This document shows, one piece after another, positions 9,750-17,923 of a stretch of 64,000 bases of DNA. A program made the position numbers and the translations under genes. Numbering within the stretch: the first letter of the stretch is position 1; every line of letters begins with the position of its first letter. This stretch comes from UBA1413 sp964461455 (lineage in GTDB: Bacteria > Bacteroidota > Bacteroidia > Bacteroidales > Prolixibacteraceae), in contig CAYWUJ010000010.1 in NCBI GenBank assembly GCA_964461455.1, positions 1-64,000 on the forward strand. Direction: 5' to 3'. The notes under the pieces are model-generated. The model saw only the letters and a list, made by a program, of their open reading frames with translations. It was not told the origin of the DNA and searched no databases.

Positions 9750-12065
9750 CTAGTATACAGCAATTTCACTCACAAAGAGATGCGCCCCCATGCCGGCCCC
9801 GGCATGCCCCGGGGGGCATACCCCCAGGTTGCGGGCGGTGACCCGCACATAACGTATGCTTTTAGCGCTCTTCTTCACCAGGAAGTCGTGGGTGATCTTC
9901 TCTGCCGCGGTCACCGGAATCCGGTGGGTCGCCTTCCCCAGGGTCCTGAAATTCTGCCCGTCGGATGAAACTTCCACCACTACTTGCGTGGGCATGAAAA
10001 TCCAGGAACCAACATCCTGTATGGCATCGGTCTCCACCGATTTAATGCTGACCGTTTTTCCCAGGTCAATGGTGGCCACCAGGTCGTTCTCATAAAAACC
10101 CTTCCAGTGGCCATCGTTGAAATTGGTGGATCCCTTCACGCCGTCGACCAGGGTGTACTGGCCGCTTCCGTCGTATTGCCGGCTGTTGGGAAATTGCAGG
10201 GTCACGGGACAAGCCACGGCCTTGTGCATATAAAACTGGCGGCTCAGGGGTTGGGTCATGGGTTGCCCGTCTTCAAAAACGGCCGCTTTGGCCACCACGC
10301 TCCGGTCAATGGCCACGGGTTCCGTGTAAAGGGGCGATGAGGCGGTTGGAGCGGTTCCGTCAAGGGTATAGCGGATTTCCGGATTGCTTACCTCGGTGGT
10401 GAAGGCGACCTCCAGGGTTTTGGATTCCTGGAGGAGCCGCGGAAGGGCCGACACCTGGAAGGCACTCCGGGCATAGCGGATGCCTGCCTTATCGTACCGC
10501 CGGTATTGGCTGTTCATGCGCCGTGAGAAATCATCCCAGTCGCGGTGCTCTTTGGGCGACCACACCACCTCAGAAAGAGCGGCCAGCCGGGGAAAGGCCA
10601 TATATTCCAGATGGTCGGGAGCAGTAATGAACTCAGCCCAGTGGTTCGCCTGGGCTCCCATGATCATTTTCCCCTCCTCTGCCGTCAGTACGGCCGGAAT
10701 GGGCTCAAAGGAATAGACCTTTTTCAGGGTGTTATGACCCCCGAATGCCGGGGGTTCCAGCGAGGGATCGCCCTGATAATAATCAAAATAGAGGGGTGAC
10801 GTGGGCGTCATCACCGCGGCATGTCCCATGCGGGCGGCGGCGATGCCCCCCTCTTCCCCCCGCCATGACATCACCGAGGCTTCGGGGGCCAGTCCCCCTT
10901 CCAGGATCTCATCCCACCCCAGCAGCTTCCGTCCGTGGCGGCTCAGGAACTTCTCAATGCGGGCGATAAAGTAACTCTGCAGTTCTTGTTCATCCTTCAA
11001 TCCCTCCTCTTTGATTCTTTTCTGGCACAACGGGCACTTCTTCCATTCCGTCTTGTCGGCTTCGTCGCCTCCCACATGGATGAAGGTCGAGGGGAAGAGA
11101 GCCATGGTTTCCGTCAGCACATCTTCCAGGAAGCTGAAGGTCTCCTCCTTTCCGGCGCAATAGATGTGGGTGATGGGCCACACGCCGCCGGGGGGAACCC
11201 CCAGGTTTTCCCCGGTGCAGGAGAGTTCCGGGTAGGCCGCCAGGGCCGACATGACATGGGCGGGCATCTCGATTTCGGGAATGATGGTCACATGCCGCTC
11301 CCGGGCATATTGGACCAGGGCTTTGACCTCTTCCTGGGTGTAGAAACCCCCATAGGTGGCCTTTTCACCCGGCCGGGGCAGCGGACGGCTGTTCCAGTGC
11401 AACTCTTCCCTGTCGACACGCCAGGCCCCGACTTCCGTAAGCCGGGGGTATTTTTTAATCTCCAGGCGCCATCCCTGATCATCGACCAGATGCCAGTGCA
11501 GAACATTCATCTTGTGCATGGCCAGGTAATCGACAAACCGGTACAACGACCCGATGGGCATGAAGTGGCGGGCCACATCGATGTGCATTCCGCGGTACGA
11601 AAAACGGGGATAGTCGGTGATGGTCACCGCCGGAAGCTTCCCCTGATCAGCGCCGTCGAGCATCTGTCCCAGGGTCTGCAAGCCGTAAAAGACGCCTGCA
11701 GGGAGGTTGGCCCTGATCAAAATCTCATGGGGCGTTATCTTCAGGCGGTACCCTTCGGTACCCAGCTGGCCATCAAACGGGGTACACAGCTGAAACCTGA
11801 TCACCCCGTTGCCGGTGGTTACCCCGGCAGGCATGGTGGCCGGTACAAACCCAAGTCTGGACTCCACCATTTTCCCTGCAACCTCAGTGAGCGATGCCAA
11901 TCCCGGTTCCGCAAAAAAAGCGGTCTGCCGGGTAAAGGCGAATTCCCCTTCCCCCTTCTGAACCGACACAGGCAGCGGCACTATGTCCAGCGATCCGGCC
12001 ACTCCGGAACCCGTAAAAAAGAAAACCCCAAAAATAATTCCTATAATCCTGATTTTCATACGCAA
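9750..12065 (-). CDS. GH20 beta-N-acetylhexosaminidase
   Basis: This 771-aa protein has a signal peptide (residues 1-24), a GH20b-type N-terminal domain (about 25-145), and a TIM barrel from DYPRFSYRGMHIDVARHF onwards. The catalytic pair Asp334-Glu335 sits in FIHVGGDEADK. After the barrel come a chitobiase-like beta domain (about 545-610, around ISYTLDG-type sequence EIRYTLDGTAPTASS) and a discoidin/F5-8C-like carbohydrate-binding domain at the C-terminus (about 630-771). It would release terminal GlcNAc or GalNAc by substrate-assisted catalysis. It is convergent with the fucosidase gene, 31 bp apart, and divergent from the PNGase-like gene across a 556-bp region containing a structured repeat. 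Confidence 0.93.
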   Translation of the reverse strand: MRMKIRIIGIIFGVFFFTGSGVAGSLDIVPLPVSVQKGEGEFAFTRQTAFFAEPGLASLTEVAGKMVESRLGFVPATMPAGVTTGNGVIRFQLCTPFDGQLGTEGYRLKITPHEILIRANLPAGVFYGLQTLGQMLDGADQGKLPAVTITDYPRFSYRGMHIDVARHFMPIGSLYRFVDYLAMHKMNVLHWHLVDDQGWRLEIKKYPRLTEVGAWRVDREELHWNSRPLPRPGEKATYGGFYTQEEVKALVQYARERHVTIIPEIEMPAHVMSALAAYPELSCTGENLGVPPGGVWPITHIYCAGKEETFSFLEDVLTETMALFPSTFIHVGGDEADKTEWKKCPLCQKRIKEEGLKDEQELQSYFIARIEKFLSRHGRKLLGWDEILEGGLAPEASVMSWRGEEGGIAAARMGHAAVMTPTSPLYFDYYQGDPSLEPPAFGGHNTLKKVYSFEPIPAVLTAEEGKMIMGAQANHWAEFITAPDHLEYMAFPRLAALSEVVWSPKEHRDWDDFSRRMNSQYRRYDKAGIRYARSAFQVSALPRLLQESKTLEVAFTTEVSNPEIRYTLDGTAPTASSPLYTEPVAIDRSVVAKAAVFEDGQPMTQPLSRQFYMHKAVACPVTLQFPNSRQYDGSGQYTLVDGVKGSTNFNDGHWKGFYENDLVATIDLGKTVSIKSVETDAIQDVGSWIFMPTQVVVEVSSDGQNFRTLGKATHRIPVTAAEKITHDFLVKKSAKSIRYVRVTARNLGVCPPGHAGAGMGAHLFVSEIAVY

Positions 12066-12621
12066 ACTTTCTATTTAATGTGTTGTAATTCAGTTATATA
12101 TCGAGATCATGCCTAATCGGTTCTTCACGCCCATGGAACTCGCATGGAGCAAATATACATGCCCTTTTGTGTTCGAAGCGCCATGCTCGTTTCATCTGTT
12201 TAAAATATAATGTTATTATGGTTCATTCCGTGAAACAGATGTAATGACCATGTGGCTAATCATCACTGTTGGTGCATAATCGTGCATGGTCATTTTATGT
12301 GCTTAAATATTATGTTCATGGAATAGAATCTGTGAAAAAGACGTAATTGGCTCCGAAAAACTTCTTTTCCCATGTGGTTACTGTTGCAGTCCTTGTCTGT
12401 CTTCAACGACCGCAAAAGAATAGCTTCGTCATTTCATTCCGGTGAGGACTTTTTGATTTCATGGATATTTCATAAAGATCAATTTTAACGGCCAGGAGGT
12501 AAAATTAACAAATTTTATCTGCTCCGCTGCCACCCGGGGTCATGGCCAGTGCGATAAAAAATCACTATATTGGCCGTGAGATTAACGAATCACATACTAC
12601 TCTATATCAATATTTTGCGTT
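12066..12621. other. 556-bp divergent intergenic region with structured repeat
   Basis: This lies between the GH20 gene (leftward) and the PNGase-like gene (rightward). The main content is the double-hairpin element at 12191-12296, which has a second copy at 24782-24889. A degenerate third copy may follow at about 12303-12390. It shows a TTAAATATTATG start, GTGAAAAAGACGTAAT, then CCATGTGG and ACTGTTG. The remaining sequence is AT-rich. A 33-codon open frame (12109-12210) overlaps the first hairpin arm but has no other support. Confidence 0.6.
12191..12296. repeat. Double-hairpin dispersed element, copy 1
   Basis: Two successive inverted repeats are present. CATCTGTTT (12193-12201) pairs with AAACAGATG (12233-12241), and TGACCATG (12245-12252) pairs with CATGGTCA (12285-12292); each loop is about 31-32 nt. 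The segment 12232-12296 matches 24825-24889 at 56 of 65 positions without gaps, and weaker similarity extends upstream to 12191. No transposase is nearby. It may be a non-autonomous mobile repeat, a structured RNA or a regulatory element. Confidence 0.75.
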
Positions 12622-14364
12622 ATGAAAAAGATGCTTTTCTTCCTGTTGGCTCTCTGTGGAACCACCCTGTCGGGGGCTCATCCTGGCGCGGCAAAACAAA
12701 AGCCCGAAGGATTACGGATCTTCTATCGCCAGGTCGTCAACGGACAGGAGGCGAGACGGGGAGCAAGTGCTGTTCTGGAGGCCTCGACCGGGGTTTCGGT
12801 AGCCCGGGCCGAACGGGGGGGACAGCCCCTGTTGCCGCAGACCCCTGAGGAAAAAGAGATCCTCGATTTCCAAAACCGGGTGGCTTACCAAACCGCCAGG
12901 CTGGCCAGCGGCTCCGCCTTTCATATCAGCACCCCATTCAGTGAATTTCCGCCGCTTACGATGACCGGCGAAAAACAGACCATCAAGGGTTTTTCCTGTG
13001 AGAAAGCCACCACCAGCCTGCGCAGTAACTCCATAGAGATCTGGTTCACCCGCGATGTTCCCTTCCGGGGAACTCCCCAGATGGCCTATGGCATACCCGA
13101 CGGACTGGTCATGAAGATTGTCCGCAACAACAACTTTGAAATCGTCGCCGACTCGGTCATCGCCCTGAAAAAAGGAGAACTGCCCTCCCTTCCTGCCGAC
13201 CCGGGGGAAGCGGTCGACCAGGCCCTGTACCGTCATCGCATCACGGAGAACTACATCACCACGGTCGACATTTTCCGCGATGAACAGATCAGCTGGGGCA
13301 ACACGTTCGACAATCCGCAGGGGGAGGTCCTGAACCAGACCTACAAATTTGCCGGAGGAACCGTTATCCTGAAAAAGGTAAAACTCCCCGAGGCCCCTGC
13401 CGGCGACCAGCTTTTCATTGAGCTGACCCAGTATTCCAAAGGCGATGCTTACGACCGCACCGGCACGGTCTTCATGATTCCTGCCGGAAAGGAAAAGAGT
13501 TTCCTGGATGCCCTGCAGAAGGGAATCGACCAGGTACCCTCCTTCACCGCCCGCAACGGAAAAAGCTACCAGGGAATGACTTCCACCCCCGGATACGACC
13601 CCGCCGTGGAACTGCTCCGCTTTTTCACCCCCTTTGGGGTCAGCCATTTCAACGAACAGGTGAAAGTATACGGACAAACCTGGGAAAATGCCGCCTTTTA
13701 CAAACAGGAGATCACCGACCTGATGCCCCTGCTGAAGGACGAGGTGTGGATAGGCGCCTTTATCGGCAACTACGACAAAGGAGGCCACAGCGTCACCCTG
13801 CAACTGAAATACTACCCGGGATCGCAAACCATCAGGGCCCGTGAAGAACCCGGAAGCTGGTCCCAGCCACTTTTCAATACCCTGAATATCATGGAAATGG
13901 CCGGACAGAATTATGGTACCCTTTTCGACACCGACTCCCTGACCGTGGAATTTGAGATTCCGGAAGGGGTGAAAAACCTGAAACTCCGCTATATCACCAC
14001 CGGCCATGGCGGCTGGGGTGGCGGCGATGAGTTCAACCAGAAGGAGAACCGCATTATCATCGACAATCAGGTGGTATACTACTTTACGCCCTGGCGTACC
14101 GATTGCGGCACCTGGCGGAAATACAACCCCTCTTCGGGAAATTTCTGGAACGGGCTGACTTCCAGCGACTACAGCCGGTCGGGATGGTGCCCCGGCAGTG
14201 CCACCGATCCGGTGTTCATTCCTCTCGATGACCTGCAACCGGGAAAACATGTGATCAGGGTGGCCATTCCCCAGGGAAAACCCGAAGGAGGCAGCTTCAG
14301 CGCCTGGTGTGTGTCGGGAGTACTGACCGGCGATCTGTATGTCAGAGCAGACCCGAAAGAATAG
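12622..14364 (+). CDS. Peptide-N-glycosidase F-like amidase with GLPGLI-like N-terminal domain
   Basis: This 580-aa exported protein has a signal peptide at residues 1-19. The C-terminal half carries PNGase F signatures: Asp278 in DAYDRTG, corresponding to catalytic Asp60 of PNGase F; GHGGWGGGDEF with Glu470, corresponding to Glu206; then WRTDCGTWR (491-499) and RSGWCPG (519-525). PNGase F hydrolyses the amide between N-glycan GlcNAc and asparagine, releasing intact N-glycans. The counterpart of Glu118 was not identifiable by eye. Residues 30-180 instead resemble GLPGLI proteins (IKGFSCEKA, then an EIWFTRDVP...GIPDGLVMKI arrangement), which is unusual. Alternatively this part equals the bowl-like domain of PNGase F-II. 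The neighbouring GH20 and GH29 genes support N-glycan breakdown. Confidence 0.82.
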   Translation: MKKMLFFLLALCGTTLSGAHPGAAKQKPEGLRIFYRQVVNGQEARRGASAVLEASTGVSVARAERGGQPLLPQTPEEKEILDFQNRVAYQTARLASGSAFHISTPFSEFPPLTMTGEKQTIKGFSCEKATTSLRSNSIEIWFTRDVPFRGTPQMAYGIPDGLVMKIVRNNNFEIVADSVIALKKGELPSLPADPGEAVDQALYRHRITENYITTVDIFRDEQISWGNTFDNPQGEVLNQTYKFAGGTVILKKVKLPEAPAGDQLFIELTQYSKGDAYDRTGTVFMIPAGKEKSFLDALQKGIDQVPSFTARNGKSYQGMTSTPGYDPAVELLRFFTPFGVSHFNEQVKVYGQTWENAAFYKQEITDLMPLLKDEVWIGAFIGNYDKGGHSVTLQLKYYPGSQTIRAREEPGSWSQPLFNTLNIMEMAGQNYGTLFDTDSLTVEFEIPEGVKNLKLRYITTGHGGWGGGDEFNQKENRIIIDNQVVYYFTPWRTDCGTWRKYNPSSGNFWNGLTSSDYSRSGWCPGSATDPVFIPLDDLQPGKHVIRVAIPQGKPEGGSFSAWCVSGVLTGDLYVRADPKE

Positions 14365-14746
14365 CCCTTACCTTTTCCGGCAAAAGAGATGCCCTGCCTG
14401 TGGTTTTCATGACGCAGCCCACTTTCACGACCGCCTCGTTGAAAATCTCGCCGTCTTCCCCCTTCATCTGACAGGCAAAGGTGATACGGGCCCCCGAAAC
14501 CGCCTTGAGCCGGGTGACCACCACAACCTTCCGGTCATATTTCAGAGGCCTCAAATACCGCAGGGTAGCCTCGGTCACCGGAAGAATATACCCCTCCCCT
14601 TCCATCGCGGCGTAAGGAATCCCCAGATGTCTGAAAAGCTCCCAACGGGCTGTCTCATAACACTTCAGATAGTTGGAATGGTGCATGAACCCCATCTGGT
14701 CGGTATCGGAATAAGAGACCCGGTATTGAATTTCAAAAGCTTCCAT
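14342..14746 (-). CDS. Acyl-CoA thioesterase, YbgC/FadM hotdog family
   Basis: This 134-aa single-hotdog protein begins with a typical YbgC/4-hydroxybenzoyl-CoA thioesterase block, YRVSYSDTDQMGFMHHSNYL. The Asp of the DTDQMG motif is the expected catalytic residue. It would hydrolyse short-chain or aromatic acyl-CoA in the cytoplasm. Its 3' end overlaps the 3' end of the convergent PNGase-like gene by 23 bp, an unusual tail-to-tail overlap. No partner gene suggests a specific substrate. Confidence 0.88.
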   Translation of the reverse strand: MEAFEIQYRVSYSDTDQMGFMHHSNYLKCYETARWELFRHLGIPYAAMEGEGYILPVTEATLRYLRPLKYDRKVVVVTRLKAVSGARITFACQMKGEDGEIFNEAVVKVGCVMKTTGRASLLPEKVRAILSGLL

Positions 14747-14914
14747 CAGATAGTTTTTAAATGGAAAAGTTCAGCAAAGGTAACCCGAAAGGATGAATTT
14801 GGGACGTATGGCATACCGGCCTTTTTTTCCGTAACGGCGATAACAGGAGGTTATTTTAAACGGATTTTGCATCTCCGCTTAAGGGAAAAATGTGCATGTC
14901 CCGCTGGTTTTGAC

Positions 14915-14922
14915 TATATTTG
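14915..14922 (+). promoter_or_regulatory. -7 box TATATTTG upstream of the KamA-like gene
   Basis: This is a perfect TAnnTTTG match, 108 nt before the KamA-like start codon. TGTG lies at a suitable -33 distance (14891-14894), only a partial match. Confidence 0.5.
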
Positions 14923-15029
14923 AAAGAATTGAGCAGGAATTGGATTCTTGATTACCCAGGGATGGTGATGTTTTCCGGTTCTTTCACGCCCCTTCCTGAA
15001 GTAAAAATGCAAACCAAAAAAGATAATAA

Positions 15030-16367
15030 ATGAAGTTTAAAAGTTATTCACTGAGCAATTACTTAACCATTCCCCAAATCAGTAAATTATCTGCAGAAAG
15101 CAAACGAAACATTGAAATTGTAGGATCTGTTCTGCCCTTCAAGGTAAACAACTATGTCATTGATGAACTGATCGACTGGGACCATTACGAAGATGATCCC
15201 ATTTTTCATCTGACGTTTCCCCAGAAGGATATGTTGTTGCCGCATCACTTTGAGGAGGTGGCATCGGCCATGGAAGGGGGTTCCGGCAAGGCAGAACTGG
15301 CAGAAGTATGCCGGAACATCAGGATGCAGCTCAATCCCAATCCTGCGGGGCAGCAGAATCACAACGTCCCTGAGATTGACGGCGTCAAACTCCTGGGAAT
15401 CCAGCATAAATACCGCGAGACGGTCCTGTTTTTTCCCAGTGCAGGACAAACCTGCCACAGTTACTGTACTTACTGTTTTCGCTGGTCCCAGTTCATCGGG
15501 ATGGATGAGCTGAAGTTTGCCATGAAAGAGACCGAATTGTTGGTCAAATACCTCGAGCAGCACCATGAAGTCACCGACCTGCTCTTCACAGGAGGCGACC
15601 CGATGACCATGAGCTACAAAGTTTTCAGGAAATACATAGACCCTTTCCTGTCAGAACTGAATAAGACCAACATTCAAACCATCCGTATCGGCACAAAAGT
15701 ATTGAGTTACTGGCCATACAAGTTTATTTCAGACGGTGATGCCGGTGATTTCCTGCGGTTGTTTGAAGAGATCAACGCCAGGGGCATCAACCTGGCCTTT
15801 ATGGCCCATTTCACCCATCCCAGGGAGCTGGAAACCCCTGCGGTCAGGGAAGCCATACACAGGCTGAGAAATACGGGGGCCCAGATCAGGACACAATCCC
15901 CTATTGTGCGGCATGTCAACGACTCTCCGGAAATCTGGGCCGATATGTGGAGAAAGCAGGTGAACCTGAACTGCATCCCCTATTACATGTTTATTGCCCG
16001 GAATACCGGGGCGCAGCACTATTTTGCCATACCGCTGGTCGAAGCGTGGGAGATCTTCAGAAAGGCCTACCAGAGTGTCAGCGGGGTCTGCCGGACCGTT
16101 CGCGGACCGAGCATGTCATGCACCCCCGGCAAGGTACAGGTGCTGGGCGCCAACGAAATCAACGGGGAGAAGGTTTTTATCCTCAGGTTCATTCAGGGGC
16201 GCAATCCCGACTGGGTGGCCCGCCCGTTTTTCGCCAAATTTGACCCGGAAGCCATCTGGATGGACACGCTGAAACCGGCCTTCGGGGAGAAATTCTTCTT
16301 TGAGGATGAAGAATTTCACTATTTCCGGGAGAAATACTACGACAGCACAGCCGACAATTTCGAATAG
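15030..16367 (+). CDS. KamA-like radical SAM protein (lysine 2,3-aminomutase family)
   Basis: This 445-aa protein carries the radical SAM cluster motif C-x3-C-x2-C at Cys142, Cys146 and Cys149 (CHSYCTYCF). FTGGDPM follows as the SAM-binding glycine-rich motif, and SPIVRHVND lies in the usual aminomutase position. A TPGK motif near residue 370 could hold the PLP-binding lysine of the KamA group. The family moves the alpha-amino group of lysine or glutamate to the beta carbon. Sequence around the cluster (a large N-terminal lead and the RWSQFIG segment) differs from classic KamA and from EpmB, so substrate and even aminomutase activity are uncertain. No lysine fermentation genes lie nearby. Confidence 0.8.
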   Translation: MKFKSYSLSNYLTIPQISKLSAESKRNIEIVGSVLPFKVNNYVIDELIDWDHYEDDPIFHLTFPQKDMLLPHHFEEVASAMEGGSGKAELAEVCRNIRMQLNPNPAGQQNHNVPEIDGVKLLGIQHKYRETVLFFPSAGQTCHSYCTYCFRWSQFIGMDELKFAMKETELLVKYLEQHHEVTDLLFTGGDPMTMSYKVFRKYIDPFLSELNKTNIQTIRIGTKVLSYWPYKFISDGDAGDFLRLFEEINARGINLAFMAHFTHPRELETPAVREAIHRLRNTGAQIRTQSPIVRHVNDSPEIWADMWRKQVNLNCIPYYMFIARNTGAQHYFAIPLVEAWEIFRKAYQSVSGVCRTVRGPSMSCTPGKVQVLGANEINGEKVFILRFIQGRNPDWVARPFFAKFDPEAIWMDTLKPAFGEKFFFEDEEFHYFREKYYDSTADNFE

Positions 16368-16463
16368 CATCAGAAATGTTTTTTTTTCTATCTTAGGTCG
16401 CTCTTAATATTGAGGGTAAACAACGCTGCATTCAACCGATTACTCCACTAAATCTTTAAAAAT

Positions 16464-17783
16464 ATGAAGAAAGCGGTCTTTTTTTCGATAATGATCTTCA
16501 CATTCCTGCTGGCCGGAGCCCAGGAAAAGGAGATGGTGACCAAAACCGGCTGGAATTTCGGAGCCCTTCCCACCATCACCTATGACACCGACCTGGGATT
16601 CCAGTACGGTGCTTTGGTGAACCTTTACAACTACGGCGACGGCAGCCGGTTTCCCAATTACAACCACTCCCTCTATTTCGAGGTATCCCGGTTTACCAAA
16701 GGCAGCGGCATCAACCGCTTCTATTACGATTCCGACCGGCTGATCAAGGGATTGCAAACCTCGGTCGATCTCAGTTACCTCTCCGACCAGGCTTACGATT
16801 TTTTTGGCTTTAACGGATATGACGCCGTTTACAATGCCCCCTGGATCGACGATGAATCTGACCAGTATGTGACCCGGATGTTCTATAAATACGACCGCAA
16901 GCTCTTCCGTTTCAAAGTGGATCTCCAGGGAAAACTCGCCGGCGATCACTTCCGCTGGATCACCGGCTGGAATTTCCAGAATTTTAAAATTTCAGAAGTC
17001 AACCTCGATAAACTGAACAAGAACAAGGAAGGTGACGACAGACTGCCGGAAGTTCCGGGGCTCTTCCAGCTCTACAAGAATTGGGGGATTATCAGCGGTG
17101 ATGAGGTGGACGGAGGCTTTGTCCCCACCTTCAAGGGGGGATTGGTGTTTGACACCCGCGACAACCGGCCCAATCCCATGAAGGGGATGTGGACCGAAGC
17201 CGTGGTGGAAGCCTCCCCGAAGATCCTGGGTGCCGAAAGTTCCTTTGCCAAGCTGAGCCTGATCCACCGGCAATATTTCACGCTGGTGCCCCGTAACCTT
17301 TCCCTCGTATACCGCCTGGCCTACCAGACCACCATCGCCGGGGATGTCCCCTTCTTCTACCAGTCGCAGGTGGTCACCTCAATCCTCACCGGTGCTTTAT
17401 CGGAGGGATTGGGCGGTGCCAAAACCCTGCGTGGGGTACTGCGGAACAGAGTGGTGGGCGACGGATTCTTTTACGGAAACCTGGAAGCCCGCTGGAAATT
17501 TGCCCGGTTTAACTTTATAAAGAATAATTTTTACCTGGGCCTCAACGGTTTTGCCGACTTCGGAAAGGTCACCAAAAAAATCGACTTTAACATGCCGAAC
17601 CTCGGACCGTGGATCGAGGATGACTTTTTCAAATCGGATGCCGAGAAATTGCACACCTCGGTGGGTGCCGGATTGCGCATTGCCATGAATGAAAATTTCG
17701 TCATATCGGTTGATTATGGCCGCGCCCTCAACGAACAGGACGGCAAGTCAGGCATGTACATCGGCCTCAACTACCTCTTTTAA
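16464..17783 (+). CDS. BamA/Omp85-type outer-membrane barrel without POTRA domains
   Basis: This 439-aa protein has a signal peptide (residues 1-19) and then beta-strand-rich sequence to the end, closing with GLNYLF, a typical barrel C-terminus with terminal Phe. The block from GLVFDTRDNRPNPMKGMW to the tail fits the bacterial surface antigen (D15/Omp85) barrel. There are no POTRA repeats before it, and the length is much shorter than BamA. It is probably an outer-membrane protein of the small Omp85-like or patatin-barrel type found in Bacteroidota; its cargo is unknown. It is convergent with the serine ammonia-lyase gene. A TATCTTAG element (16389-16396) could be its promoter. Confidence 0.8.
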   Translation: MKKAVFFSIMIFTFLLAGAQEKEMVTKTGWNFGALPTITYDTDLGFQYGALVNLYNYGDGSRFPNYNHSLYFEVSRFTKGSGINRFYYDSDRLIKGLQTSVDLSYLSDQAYDFFGFNGYDAVYNAPWIDDESDQYVTRMFYKYDRKLFRFKVDLQGKLAGDHFRWITGWNFQNFKISEVNLDKLNKNKEGDDRLPEVPGLFQLYKNWGIISGDEVDGGFVPTFKGGLVFDTRDNRPNPMKGMWTEAVVEASPKILGAESSFAKLSLIHRQYFTLVPRNLSLVYRLAYQTTIAGDVPFFYQSQVVTSILTGALSEGLGGAKTLRGVLRNRVVGDGFFYGNLEARWKFARFNFIKNNFYLGLNGFADFGKVTKKIDFNMPNLGPWIEDDFFKSDAEKLHTSVGAGLRIAMNENFVISVDYGRALNEQDGKSGMYIGLNYLF

Positions 17784-17923
17784 CTGATTGCGGAGGGCGG
17801 ATAGCGGATTATGAAACTGACAACCGACAACAAATTCCCCGGTCACCGATTACCTTTTCCGGTGATTCCGTGACCCGGAGATTCAGGTAATCTGTCATAA
17901 AACCGCTGTCCCTTTGTCTGTTC

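Noticed and set aside
10935..12116. 393-codon open frame on the plus strand
   Set aside because: It is antisense to the GH20 gene and arises from GC-rich codon use; no recognisable protein.
12109..12210. 33-codon open frame upstream of the PNGase-like gene
   Set aside because: It has no ribosome site or family and overlaps the repeat arm; probably chance.
12191..12296. Double-hairpin element as a classical insertion sequence
   Set aside because: Too short, with no transposase and no clear target-site duplication; kept only as a repeat.
12712..14250. 512-codon open frame on the minus strand
   Set aside because: It is antisense to the PNGase-like gene, whose motifs and signal peptide are clear.
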